Below, piece by piece: positions 36,988-45,581 of a stretch of 64,000 nt of DNA. The translations under genes were made by a program, and so were the position numbers. Within the stretch, counting starts at the first letter, position 1. Each line of letters begins with the position of its first letter. The notes beneath the pieces are model-generated. The model saw only the letters and a list, made by a program, of their open reading frames with translations, was not told the DNA's origin and did not search any database. Source of the stretch: Lutimaribacter pacificus (GTDB taxonomy: Bacteria > Pseudomonadota > Alphaproteobacteria > Rhodobacterales > Rhodobacteraceae); contig NZ_FQZZ01000001.1 in NCBI RefSeq assembly GCF_900142185.1, forward strand, positions 1,116,001-1,180,000, in the 5' to 3' direction.

Positions 36988-39456
36988 TCACTCCCTCGGC
37001 AGCAGCCGCGTCACCCCCACGGCGGCGGCGCGGGCAAGGTCGAGGTCCAGCGACATCGGGATATACTCCCCGCGCCGCCACAGCTCGCCCATGTCGTCAT
37101 AGAACCGCGACAGCGGATGGCCGGACTGACCGGTGGCGATGATGAAGACCGAGCTGTCGGGATCGGTGAAATCATAGACCCCGCGATAGCCCGCCGCGTG
37201 GACGTTCTCGAACGGCGCCGCGCCGGTCCCGCGCGTCAGCCCGCGTTGCAGCGTGTTGTCCCCGCCCGAGGTCGATTGCCGGATATTCACCACCCAGCGC
37301 AGCAGCGGCACGTCGCCCAGCGTCGGGTGATCGTGGGTGGCCTGGTGCGCATCGCCCCAGCGCAGCGATTCCAGCGCGGTGCCATAGTTTTCCTCCAGCC
37401 AGACGATCGCGTCGTCCAGCGCCAGCCGCGCCATGTCTGTGCAGCTTTCCCGCGGCGCGCTCTGGATCACGTCGCACCAGATCCCGGCGCCGTCCACGTC
37501 ACGATAGACCCGTTCGATGAACAGCGGCTCGATATGGGTGAAATCCCGCGACAGCGGGCCCAGCTCGTCGCGGATCAGCCGGTCCTGCAGCGCGCGGACC
37601 CAGGCCGAATAGATCAGCGGCTCGGGCAGGTGCTCGTTCATCTCGCCGTTCCAGTCGGCCAGCAGGGCCAGTGCGTCGTGGCGCTGGCGTTCGGCGGTGC
37701 CTTCGGGCGCGGCCTCGCCGGTGAACCACAGGTCGGCGCCGATCAGCGGCAGCAGCGTGCGCGCGGTGGGCGACACGGTATCGAGCTGCGCCTCGATGAA
37801 ACTGTCGCGGGTATGGACCTGCCGCGACTGCATCAGGCGGGTCCAGCGTTGCACGCGCTGGGTGTCGCCCCAGTGAAACGACATGTGCAGCGGAAAGGGG
37901 CGGTCGACGATCTTGTTGTTGGTGGTGCCGACGATGCCGCCGGGGGGCGAGATGAATTCGGGATTGGCGCTGTAGGGGCTGATCCCCTTCCAGAGGTTGT
38001 GATCCAGCCAGCCGGGCGCGGGCAGGCGGCCCTGGCTTTGATGGTCGGCATCGCGGCGCGGGGCGTGGCCGATCGTCTTCATGGCGATCTGCACCCCGTC
38101 CACCACCACGAGGTTGAGCGACGGCGCGACATGCGCCTCGGCAGCGGCGATGGCATCCTGCACGGTGCGGGCCTGCATCAGCCGCAGCCAGGCGGCGATC
38201 GACCGGTCCTCGGGCGACAGCCCGGTCCAGCCCAGCGCCATCACGTGCCCCTGCGGCGTGATGCTGTCGAGGTCGAAATCGGTGCCGGGCAGGACCGGGC
38301 CGTTCCCGGTCCAGCGCAGGGTCAGGGTCACCGGGGTTTCGTCCCTGATCCGCAGGATCGACCGCCGGGTTTCGAACGCGGCGAAACCGTCGGGCGTTTC
38401 GTATTGCTCGGGGTCGTCGGGGTTCAGCTTTTCGACGAAAATATCCTGATCGTCCATGTAGGAGGCGGCGATGCCCCAGCCCAGGTCCTCGCTGCGGCCC
38501 GACAGGATCACCGGGATACCGGGGATGGTGGCGCCGATCACGCCGCCAGTGCCCAGCTCCAGCCGGGCGAGATACCAGATCGCCGGGGCGGTCAGCGGCA
38601 GGTGCGGATCGTTCGCCAGCAGCGTCCCGCCCGAGGCCGAGCGTTTCGGCGCCGCGGCCCAGGCGTTCGACGCGCCCGACAGCCCCGCGCGCGCCACCGG
38701 CCAGAGCGGATCGGGGGATTGCCGCGCGGCCTGTGCCACGCGGGGCAGGGGCGTGTCGAACAGCGCGGCGTAATCGGGCAGGGCGGCCACGCCGCTGCCC
38801 GGCGCCTCGGGCAGGATATCGGCCACCCGCGCGGCATCGGGCAGCAGCAGCGACACCCGGGCGCGGCGCACCTCGGCCTGCAGGTGGTCGGTGACCTGCA
38901 ACGCCATCAGCTTGACCAGCGCGATGGAATCGGCGGGCTGCCAGGGCGCGACGGCGGGGTTGAACAGGAACATCTCGGGGGCGCCGCGGCCCAGCGCGCG
39001 CTCGTTGATCTCGGCCAGCCGCGCGTTCACGCCGTCGGCATAGGCGTTGAGCGCGGCCAGCGTCGCATCGTCCTGCACCCCGGCCGAGGCCTGCGCCGCG
39101 CCGTAGATGTCCAGCCGGCGCATCAGCTTGTCGGTTTCCACGGTGCGGGTGCCGAACACCTCGCTCAGCCGGCCCTGCGCGGTGCGGCGCAGCACCACCA
39201 TCTGCCACAGCCGGTCCTGCGCATGGGCATAGCCGAGGCCGAAAAACACGTCGGCATCGGTTTCGCCCAGGATATGCGGCACGTTGGCGTTGTCGCGCAC
39301 GATCTCGACCGGGGCCGAGGGGCCTGTGACCTCATGCGTGGCGTCGTATTCGGGCAGCGACCGGGCGGCGAGGTAATAGGTGACGAACAGCGCCAGGAAC
39401 GTCAGAACGACCAGCCCGCCCGCGATCCGCAAGAGCCATCGGAAAACCTGCGCCAT
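36988..39456 (-). CDS. Penicillin acylase family N-terminal nucleophile hydrolase
   Basis: 822 residues. Membrane anchor/signal at 11-31, alpha chain to about 262, then the autocleavage site and nucleophile Ser263 in SGASNAWAA with GGTLLANDPHL after it; late TTNNKIVDRPFP and TTNN-type segments follow. These enzymes hydrolyse amides such as penicillin G or acyl-homoserine lactones; the substrate is not readable. The anchor suggests action in the periplasm. Single leftward gene. Confidence 0.92.
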   Translation of the reverse strand: MAQVFRWLLRIAGGLVVLTFLALFVTYYLAARSLPEYDATHEVTGPSAPVEIVRDNANVPHILGETDADVFFGLGYAHAQDRLWQMVVLRRTAQGRLSEVFGTRTVETDKLMRRLDIYGAAQASAGVQDDATLAALNAYADGVNARLAEINERALGRGAPEMFLFNPAVAPWQPADSIALVKLMALQVTDHLQAEVRRARVSLLLPDAARVADILPEAPGSGVAALPDYAALFDTPLPRVAQAARQSPDPLWPVARAGLSGASNAWAAAPKRSASGGTLLANDPHLPLTAPAIWYLARLELGTGGVIGATIPGIPVILSGRSEDLGWGIAASYMDDQDIFVEKLNPDDPEQYETPDGFAAFETRRSILRIRDETPVTLTLRWTGNGPVLPGTDFDLDSITPQGHVMALGWTGLSPEDRSIAAWLRLMQARTVQDAIAAAEAHVAPSLNLVVVDGVQIAMKTIGHAPRRDADHQSQGRLPAPGWLDHNLWKGISPYSANPEFISPPGGIVGTTNNKIVDRPFPLHMSFHWGDTQRVQRWTRLMQSRQVHTRDSFIEAQLDTVSPTARTLLPLIGADLWFTGEAAPEGTAERQRHDALALLADWNGEMNEHLPEPLIYSAWVRALQDRLIRDELGPLSRDFTHIEPLFIERVYRDVDGAGIWCDVIQSAPRESCTDMARLALDDAIVWLEENYGTALESLRWGDAHQATHDHPTLGDVPLLRWVVNIRQSTSGGDNTLQRGLTRGTGAAPFENVHAAGYRGVYDFTDPDSSVFIIATGQSGHPLSRFYDDMGELWRRGEYIPMSLDLDLARAAAVGVTRLLPRE

Positions 39457-39538
39457 TGCACCCTGTCCAGTTCATCCTTGCCTTTGCCCTGTTCCCTAGA
39501 CACAAACCTAGGCGAACACAAACAGATGAAGGAGGGGT

Positions 39539-40405
39539 ATGATGGCAAAGGTGACGTTTCTGGGGCTCGGCGTGATGGGCTATCCGATGGCGGGCCACCT
39601 GGTCAAATCCGGGCACGAGGTCTGCGTCTACAACCGCACGCCGGCGAAGGCGGAAAAATGGGTGGCCGAGCATGGCGGCACCAGCGCGCCGACCCCGCGC
39701 GCGGCGGCGCAGGGCGCCGATTTCGTGATGGCCTGCGTCGGCAACGACGACGACCTGCGCGCCGTCGTGCTGGGCGATGACGGAGCGCTGGCGGGCATGG
39801 CCGAAGGCACGGTCTTCGTCGATCACACCACGGTTTCTGCAAAGGTCACCGCCGAGCTTTATGAGGCGGCACGCGCGCAGGGCGTGGGCTTTGTCGATGC
39901 GCCGGTGTCGGGCGGCCAGGCGGGGGCCGAGAACGGCGTGCTGTCGATCATGTGCGGCGGCGATACGGGCCATTACGACCGGGCCGAGCCGGTGATGCAG
40001 GCCTATGGCCGCTCGATCAAGCGGCTGGGCGAAAGCGGCGCGGGACAGCTGACCAAGATGGTCAACCAGATCTGCATCGCAGGGCTGGTGCAGGGCCTGT
40101 CCGAGGGGCTGGCATTCGCGCAAAAGGCCGGGCTGGACGGCAAGGCCGTGGTCGAGGTGATCAAGGGCGGCGCGGCGGGAAGCTGGCAGATGGAAAACCG
40201 CCACGAAACCATGCTTGAGGATTTCTTCGACTACGGTTTCGCCGTCGACTGGATGCGCAAGGATCTGGGCATCTGCCTGTCCACGGCGGACGAGCTGGGC
40301 GCGGCGCTGCCCGGCACTGCGCTGATCGACCAGTTCTACAAGGATGTGCAGAACATGGGCGGCGGGCGCTGGGACACCTCGTCGCTGATCAGGCGGCTGC
40401 GCTAG
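39539..40405 (+). CDS. 3-hydroxyisobutyrate dehydrogenase-family oxidoreductase
   Basis: 288 residues. Rossmann motif FLGLGVMGYPMAGHL, substrate motif DAPVSGGQAGAENG, catalytic Lys in GQLTKMVNQICIAG. The family covers 3-hydroxyisobutyrate, tartronate-semialdehyde and related beta-hydroxyacid dehydrogenases; no finer call. The start is ATG 39539 or the adjoining ATG 39542, which is better spaced from GGAGG. Confidence 0.9.
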   Translation: MMAKVTFLGLGVMGYPMAGHLVKSGHEVCVYNRTPAKAEKWVAEHGGTSAPTPRAAAQGADFVMACVGNDDDLRAVVLGDDGALAGMAEGTVFVDHTTVSAKVTAELYEAARAQGVGFVDAPVSGGQAGAENGVLSIMCGGDTGHYDRAEPVMQAYGRSIKRLGESGAGQLTKMVNQICIAGLVQGLSEGLAFAQKAGLDGKAVVEVIKGGAAGSWQMENRHETMLEDFFDYGFAVDWMRKDLGICLSTADELGAALPGTALIDQFYKDVQNMGGGRWDTSSLIRRLR

Positions 40406-40420
40406 GCGGCGCAGGCCGCC

Positions 40421-40759
40421 TCAGTGCGGGGTGGCGTTGGAAAAGATGTGGATGACGACGATTCCGCCCAGGATCATCGTCATCCCGATCACCGCCGGCC
40501 AGTCCAGCGCCTGCCGGAACACCAGGTAACCGATCAGCGCGATGAACACGATGCCCAGCCCCGACCACATCGCATAGACGATGCCCACCGGCAGCACCTT
40601 GAGCGTCATCGACAGCAGGTAGAAGCTGACGCCATAGGCCAGCACCACCAGCACCGAGGGCCAGAGCCGGGTGAATTGCTGGCTGGCCTGCAACGCCGAG
40701 GTGCCGACGGTTTCGGCAAGGATCGCAACGGCAAGAACAAGGTAGACATGGGTGGGCAT
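40421..40759 (-). CDS. emrE: SMR multidrug efflux protein, EmrE-like
   Basis: 112 residues, four membrane helices. The essential Glu is at position 16 in AILAETVGTSALQAS, and YAMWSGLGIV in helix 3 matches the EmrE Tyr-Trp signature; it even ends in NATPH like EmrE (RSTPH). It exports cationic drugs in exchange for protons as a dual-topology dimer. AGGAGA-type site before ATG 40759 on its strand. Confidence 0.93.
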   Translation of the reverse strand: MPTHVYLVLAVAILAETVGTSALQASQQFTRLWPSVLVVLAYGVSFYLLSMTLKVLPVGIVYAMWSGLGIVFIALIGYLVFRQALDWPAVIGMTMILGGIVVIHIFSNATPH

Positions 40760-40831
40760 GGGCGACTCTCCTGCGGAACTCCGCCTGTCTTAGCCTGCGG
40801 CGCGGTCGGGGTCACGGGGGGGGGCGACGGG

Positions 40832-42046
40832 TCAGAACCGGCCGAGGCGGTTTTCGGCGCGGCGCATGACGATCATCGTGACGAAGGCACCGGCGCAGAC
40901 CGCGCAGACCCCCAGCGTCAGCGGCAGCAGCGTGCCGTTGAACGACAGCCCGATCGGCACCGCCAGCAGCGCCCCGGCGAGGGTCGAGACCGAGCCGATC
41001 ACGCTGGCGGCCATGCCCGCGACATGGCCCATCGGCTCCATCGCGATGGCGTTGAGGTTGCCGATGGTCAGCCCGGTCTGGAAGAACACGCTGGCCTGCC
41101 AGCCGATGAACAGCCCGAACAGCACCGGCCCCGGCAGCGGCGCCAGCGACAGCAGGGTCATGGTCAGCGACAGCACGACCTGGATGCCGAAGGCGGCGGT
41201 CGCCAGGCGCCGCATCCCCAGCCGCATCACCAGCGTGGCGTTCAGGATTGAGGCGCTGGCCGCGATCAGCGACACCAGCGCGAACCAGTAGGGAAAGCTG
41301 TCGGCGGCGCCGAACACCTGGTCATAGATCGGCTGCACCAGGCTGATCATCACGAACAGCATGGCATAGCACAGCGCCTGCGCCAGCAGCGCCAGGCTGA
41401 CCGTGGGGTGCCGGGCCATTTCGACCAGCGCCGCGATCATCAGCGAAAACCGCATCGGGCGGCGGTTTTCGACGGGCAGGGATTCGGGCTGGCGCAGCGC
41501 CAGCCACAGCCCCGAAATCACGGCAAAGACGATGAACGAGACAAAGATCGCGCGCCATCCCGCCGCGTCGGCGATCCAGGCCCCGAGCAGGGGCGCGACC
41601 GCAGGCACAAGCGTGAAGGTCATCATGATGAAGGACAGGATACGCGCCATGTGGCGGCCGCCATAGAGGTCGCGCACGATGGCCATGGCGACGACGCGCG
41701 GACCCGAGGCGCCGATCCCCTGCAACACCCGCGCGGCCAGCAGCATCTCAAGCGTCTGCGCGCGCCAGGCCAGCGCCGAGGCCGCGATATAAAGCGCCGT
41801 GCCCGACAGCAGCACGACCCGGCGGCCCAGCGCATCCGACAGCGGCCCGACAAAGAAGGTGGCGATCCCCATGCCGATGACGAAGCTGGTGACGATCATC
41901 TGCACATTGTTCGGCGCGTCCGGCGTCAGTTCACCGGCGATCTGCGGCAGCGCCGGCAGCATCGCGTCGATCGAGAACGCGATGGTGGCGAACAGCATCG
42001 CCATCAGGGCGATGAATTCGATGATCGACAGGGGACGCGCGCGCAT
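40832..42046 (-). CDS. MFS drug transporter, Bcr/CflA family
   Basis: 404 residues from ATG 42046. Twelve hydrophobic segments, MFS motif GPLSDALGRRVVLLSG between helices 2 and 3, antiporter-like motif GIGASGPRVVAMAIVRD. Bcr/CflA members export sulfonamides, bicyclomycin or chloramphenicol-like compounds. With the adjacent SMR gene it forms a small efflux region. Two short dyads lie upstream. Confidence 0.92.
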   Translation of the reverse strand: MRARPLSIIEFIALMAMLFATIAFSIDAMLPALPQIAGELTPDAPNNVQMIVTSFVIGMGIATFFVGPLSDALGRRVVLLSGTALYIAASALAWRAQTLEMLLAARVLQGIGASGPRVVAMAIVRDLYGGRHMARILSFIMMTFTLVPAVAPLLGAWIADAAGWRAIFVSFIVFAVISGLWLALRQPESLPVENRRPMRFSLMIAALVEMARHPTVSLALLAQALCYAMLFVMISLVQPIYDQVFGAADSFPYWFALVSLIAASASILNATLVMRLGMRRLATAAFGIQVVLSLTMTLLSLAPLPGPVLFGLFIGWQASVFFQTGLTIGNLNAIAMEPMGHVAGMAASVIGSVSTLAGALLAVPIGLSFNGTLLPLTLGVCAVCAGAFVTMIVMRRAENRLGRF

Positions 42047-42061
42047 GAAAATAGTTACATA

Positions 42062-42126
42062 ATTCCCGTGGAATGCGCCGACCCAACACCAAACGACCCT
42101 GGGTAGCAATGGTAAGAATTTTTACC
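42062..42126. promoter_or_regulatory. Operator-like dyads upstream of MFS gene
   Basis: ATTCC-CGT-GGAAT (42062-42074) is a perfect dyad 16 bp before the MFS start. GGTAAGAATTTTTACC (42111-42126) is a 16-bp palindrome with one mismatched pair. Either could bind a repressor of the pump or, for the second, act as a stem after the K+ channel gene. Confidence 0.35.
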
Positions 42127-42152
42127 GTTTGGTTGACGTCACGGAAGGGGTG

Positions 42153-42485
42153 TCACGCGTCGCCATCCTCGTCTTCCGTGGTTTCGCGCCGTTTCTCGCG
42201 CTCGGCACGGCGGCGGCGCAGGCGGCTGGCGATGGTGATGTTGGAAAAGTGCTGGATCGCGGCGGCGAATATGCCGAGCCCGGTAAAGATCAGGACCGTG
42301 GCGGCGATCTTGCCCAGCGCCGTTGCCGGCACAAGGCTGCCATAACCGACGGTGGACAGGGTCACGACGGTAAAGAAATAGGCGTCGAGCCAGCTCCACC
42401 CCTCGACATAATGAAAGAACACCGTGCCGACCGCGACGACCGCGACAAGCGCGCCGATCAGGAGCCTGGCGGCCTCGGTATTCAC
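42153..42485 (-). CDS. Two-helix potassium channel
   Basis: 110 residues from GTG 42485. TM1 about 8-28, pore helix and filter TLSTVGYGSLVP (TVGYG selectivity filter) about 42-53, TM2 about 58-78, then a basic and acidic tail. A KcsA-type minimal K+ channel. Its GTG overlaps the TGA of the FrnE-like gene (GTGA), so the two are translationally coupled, an unusual pairing. Confidence 0.88.
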   Translation of the reverse strand: MNTEAARLLIGALVAVVAVGTVFFHYVEGWSWLDAYFFTVVTLSTVGYGSLVPATALGKIAATVLIFTGLGIFAAAIQHFSNITIASRLRRRRAEREKRRETTEDEDGDA

Positions 42486-43144
42486 ATCATGCCTCCGTGT
42501 TCTCCCCCGGCCTGCACCTGCCCGGCGATTTCGTCGATCACCTTCAGCCACAGGTCGGTCGCCTGCGCGCCCGGCACCGCGTGCTGGCGGTTGACGAGGA
42601 AGGTCGGCACCGAGTTTATGCCCATCTCGCGCGCGGCGGCGTCCCTCTCGCGGATCTCCTGCAGGTCGGCGTCCGAGGCCAGAAGCCGCTGGATCATCGC
42701 GGCGTCCATGCCCGCACTGTCGGCGATATCGGCCAGCACCTCGGCATCGCCGATATCGCGGCCCTCGGTGAAATAGGCGCGGAACAGCGCGCTGACAACG
42801 AATGTCTGCCGCCCCTCGATCCCGGCCCAGTGGATCAGGCGGTGCGCGTCCATCGTGTTCGGCGTGCGTGCGATCGCCTCGAAGTCGATGGTCAGCCCGG
42901 CCTGCGCGGCGTGCTCCACCACCGGCATATAGGCTTTTACCGCCGCCTCCCTGCCGCCGAACTTGGCCTCGAGATAGGCGCGGCGGTCCATCCCCTCGCG
43001 CGGCATGTCGGGGTTGAGCTGGAAGGGATGCCATTCGATCGTGAAGGGATGGCCGGGGCGCTGCTCCAGCGCGCGGTCCAGCCGCGTCTTGCCGATATAG
43101 CACCACGGGCAGATCGGATCGGAAAAGATATCGAGCTTGATCAT
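42482..43144 (-). CDS. FrnE-like DsbA-family oxidoreductase
   Basis: 220 residues, no signal peptide, so cytoplasmic. C12-P-W-C15 in DPICPWCYIGKTRL, and cis-Pro in INSVPTFLVNRQHAVPGAQ. This is the FrnE/2-hydroxychromene-carboxylate isomerase-like group linked to thiol or oxidative stress. It precedes and overlaps the K+ channel gene. Confidence 0.9.
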   Translation of the reverse strand: MIKLDIFSDPICPWCYIGKTRLDRALEQRPGHPFTIEWHPFQLNPDMPREGMDRRAYLEAKFGGREAAVKAYMPVVEHAAQAGLTIDFEAIARTPNTMDAHRLIHWAGIEGRQTFVVSALFRAYFTEGRDIGDAEVLADIADSAGMDAAMIQRLLASDADLQEIRERDAAAREMGINSVPTFLVNRQHAVPGAQATDLWLKVIDEIAGQVQAGGEHGGMM

Positions 43145-43218
43145 GTTGGCCTCATTCGCATCGCGCCGGGGTAACAGGCGCGGGCGCGGATGAAAAGTGC
43201 CGCAGCCGTTGCCCGCCT

Positions 43219-44730
43219 TCAGACCAGCGCCTTCAACGCCTGGCGTTGCAGCTTGCCGTTGGGGTTGGTCGGCAGGGCGTCGAGCCTGCGGAAGATGCGC
43301 GGCTGCTTGTAGCGGGCCAGCCGTTCGGCGCACCACGCGGCCAGTTCGTCCGCGGGGATGTCGGCGGGGCCGGTGTAGAAGGCGGCGATCAGGCGCACGT
43401 CTTCCTTGACCTCGATATCGGTCGCGCCCGCCTCGGTGATACCGGGATGGGCCAGCAGCGCGGCCTCGACCTCGAGCGGCGAGACGCAGTAGCCGCCCGC
43501 GTTCATCATGTCGTCGTTGCGCCCGTGATAGGCGATCTGCCCGTCCTCTTCCATGTGGCCCTGATCGCCGGTCAGGAACCATTCGCCCCTGATCCGCGCG
43601 GCGGTGTCGGTCTCGGCGCCCAGGTAGCCCAGCATCAGGCCGGGATCGGCGGTGCCGACCGCGATCGTGCCTTCCGTGCCCATCGCAACCGGCTGTCCGT
43701 CGGCATCGACGATGGCAACCCGCCGCCCGTCCTGCGGCTGGCCCAGCATACCGGCGCGCGAAGGATGCGCGGGGCTGCCCGAGATGAAGGTGGAACATTC
43801 CGACATCCCGTACGCCTCGTATATCCGGGTGCCGGTGGCGTCGTTCCAGTGCCGGCGGATGCTGTCGGACAGCTTTTCGCCCGCCGCCAGCCCGTGCCGC
43901 AGTTTCGGCAGGTCGATCCGGTCGTGATGGTTCAGGATCTTGCGGTAAACCCCCGGGGCGGCGGCGAAAAGCGTCGCGTCATGGCGTTTGAGCAGCAGCG
44001 GCAGCGTGTCGGGGCCGACACCCCTGGCGGGGATCAGCGCCGTGGCGCCGACGCTCCACGGGTCCATCAACCCGGTGCCCAGCGTGAAGGTCCAGTTGAA
44101 CGCCCCGGCATGAAGCAGGCGGTCGTCCTGTCCCAGCCCGTACCAGCCCTCGTGCATCATGCGCCGGGCCCAGATCGCGCGATGCGCGTGGCAAACCGCG
44201 CGGGGCACGCCCGAGGTGCCCGAGGTATAGACGATATAGGCCAGCCGGTCGGGATCGCCCATCGCGTAGTCGCAGGGCGGCAGGCTGCGCATGTCCTCCA
44301 GCGCATCGGTGCCGATCACCGGCACGCCGGGATCGTCGGGGCAGGGCACGCCCGCGTCGCGCAGGATGCCCGCCGGTTTCAGCCCGGCGATCATCCTGTC
44401 CACCTCGGGCGCGGTCAACTGGCTGGAGGTCGGCACCGGCACCATGCCGACGGCGATGGCGCCGAGATAGGCGATGGGAAACTCCACCGTATTGCCCAGC
44501 CGCATCAGCAGGATGTCGCCCGGTGCGAACCCCGCTTGCAGCAGCCCGGTTCCGGTGCCGCGCACGGCGGCGGCCAGCCTGGCGTAACTCCAGCGGTCGG
44601 CCCCGGCGGGCGACAGCACCGCCAGCGCGATCTTGTCGGGCAGATCCCCGGCATGGGCCAGCACATGGGCGGCCATGTTGAAGGGGGCGGGGCAGGGCGC
44701 GGGCGCGCCGGTATCGAAAACGGACAGCAT
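43219..44730 (-). CDS. Acyl-CoA synthetase (AMP-forming)
   Basis: 503 residues. A3 motif YIVYTSGTSGVPRAV, YGMSECSTFISG, A7 FLTGDQGHMEEDG, A8 region YHGRNDDMMNAGGYCVSPLE, and the final catalytic Lys in PNGKLQR. It resembles benzoate- and medium-chain acyl-CoA ligases. It activates a carboxylic acid to its CoA ester; substrate unknown. Divergent from an XRE-cupin regulator 65 bp away, which probably controls it. Confidence 0.9.
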   Translation of the reverse strand: MLSVFDTGAPAPCPAPFNMAAHVLAHAGDLPDKIALAVLSPAGADRWSYARLAAAVRGTGTGLLQAGFAPGDILLMRLGNTVEFPIAYLGAIAVGMVPVPTSSQLTAPEVDRMIAGLKPAGILRDAGVPCPDDPGVPVIGTDALEDMRSLPPCDYAMGDPDRLAYIVYTSGTSGVPRAVCHAHRAIWARRMMHEGWYGLGQDDRLLHAGAFNWTFTLGTGLMDPWSVGATALIPARGVGPDTLPLLLKRHDATLFAAAPGVYRKILNHHDRIDLPKLRHGLAAGEKLSDSIRRHWNDATGTRIYEAYGMSECSTFISGSPAHPSRAGMLGQPQDGRRVAIVDADGQPVAMGTEGTIAVGTADPGLMLGYLGAETDTAARIRGEWFLTGDQGHMEEDGQIAYHGRNDDMMNAGGYCVSPLEVEAALLAHPGITEAGATDIEVKEDVRLIAAFYTGPADIPADELAAWCAERLARYKQPRIFRRLDALPTNPNGKLQRQALKALV

Positions 44731-44794
44731 GGCCTTGGGTTAGGCCCGCGCGGGCGCAGTTGCAAGGCCCGCGATGCCCGCTTATAGCAACGCC

Positions 44795-45418
44795 ATGACG
44801 GAAAGAGATCCCAAGGCCCTGATCCGCATCGCGCGATCGACCGGCGAGGACGAGGCGGCCGAGCCGCTCGACCTCGGAAGCCGCGTGCGCGAGCTGCGCA
44901 AGGCGCGTGACTGGACGCTGGAACAGGCGGCGGCGCGGGCGGGGCTGGCGCGCTCGACCCTGTCGAAGATCGAGAACGGGCAGATGTCGCCCACCTACGA
45001 GGCGCTCAAGAAACTGGCGACGGGGCTGGCGATCTCGGTGCCGCAGCTCTTCACCCCGCCGCAGCGCGACCAGATCAACGGGCGCATGTCGGTCACCCGG
45101 TCCGACGAGGGTGCGGCCCATGCCACCGCCACCTACGAGCACGAGTTGCTGGCCGAAGGCCTGACCAAGAAAAAGATGCTGCCCTATCGCGCGCGGGTGC
45201 GCGCGCGCTCGATGGACGAGTTCGATGGCTGGGTGCGCCACGACGGCGAGGAATTCCTGTACGTGCTGACGGGTGTGATCCGGCTTTATACCGAGTTCTA
45301 CGAGCCGGTCGAAATGCGCCGGGGCGACAGCGCCTATTACGACGCCGCGATGGGACATAACGTCATCTCGGTCAGCCAGGAGGATGCGACGATCCTCTGG
45401 GTCACGTCACTGGCCTGA
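44795..45418 (+). CDS. XRE-type regulator with cupin domain
   Basis: 207 residues from ATG 44795 (MTERDPKAL); ATG 44774 is an alternative. HTH at about 30-80 (RVRELRKARDWTLEQAAARAGLARSTLSKIENG), then a cupin_2 domain at about 130-205 (HDGEEFLYVLTGVIRLYTE). Proteins of this build regulate catabolic genes, with the cupin sensing a small ligand. Head-to-head with the acyl-CoA synthetase gene. Confidence 0.9.
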   Translation: MTERDPKALIRIARSTGEDEAAEPLDLGSRVRELRKARDWTLEQAAARAGLARSTLSKIENGQMSPTYEALKKLATGLAISVPQLFTPPQRDQINGRMSVTRSDEGAAHATATYEHELLAEGLTKKKMLPYRARVRARSMDEFDGWVRHDGEEFLYVLTGVIRLYTEFYEPVEMRRGDSAYYDAAMGHNVISVSQEDATILWVTSLA

Positions 45419-45428
45419 AGCGCGGGGC

Positions 45429-45551
45429 TCAGAACCAGCTCTGGACCGTGCGCGCCGCGCCCGAGATATCCTGACCGATGCCGTCGATCGTGCCGCAGCC
45501 GCCCAGAAGGGCGATCAGCGCCACAAGACCCATCTGCCTTGCGATTGTCAT
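45429..45551 (-). CDS. Entericidin-like small lipoprotein
   Basis: 40 residues. ATG 45551 gives MTIARQMGLVALIALLGGCG then TIDGIGQDISGAARTVQSWF. The lipobox is LLGGC (Cys19), and GIGQDISGAA is the entericidin A/B signature. The mature peptide of about 22 residues is probably an envelope lipopeptide; in E. coli entericidins form a small toxin/antidote pair, but only one gene is seen here. It lies 30 nt after the binding-protein gene, in the same direction. Confidence 0.85.
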   Translation of the reverse strand: MTIARQMGLVALIALLGGCGTIDGIGQDISGAARTVQSWF

Positions 45552-45581
45552 CTCTGCTCTGCCTTCGTTCGTTATTCTTTG

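Noticed and set aside
36949-39780. 943-residue plus-strand frame over penicillin acylase
   Set aside because: It runs through the repeat and opposite a gene with intact catalytic motifs.
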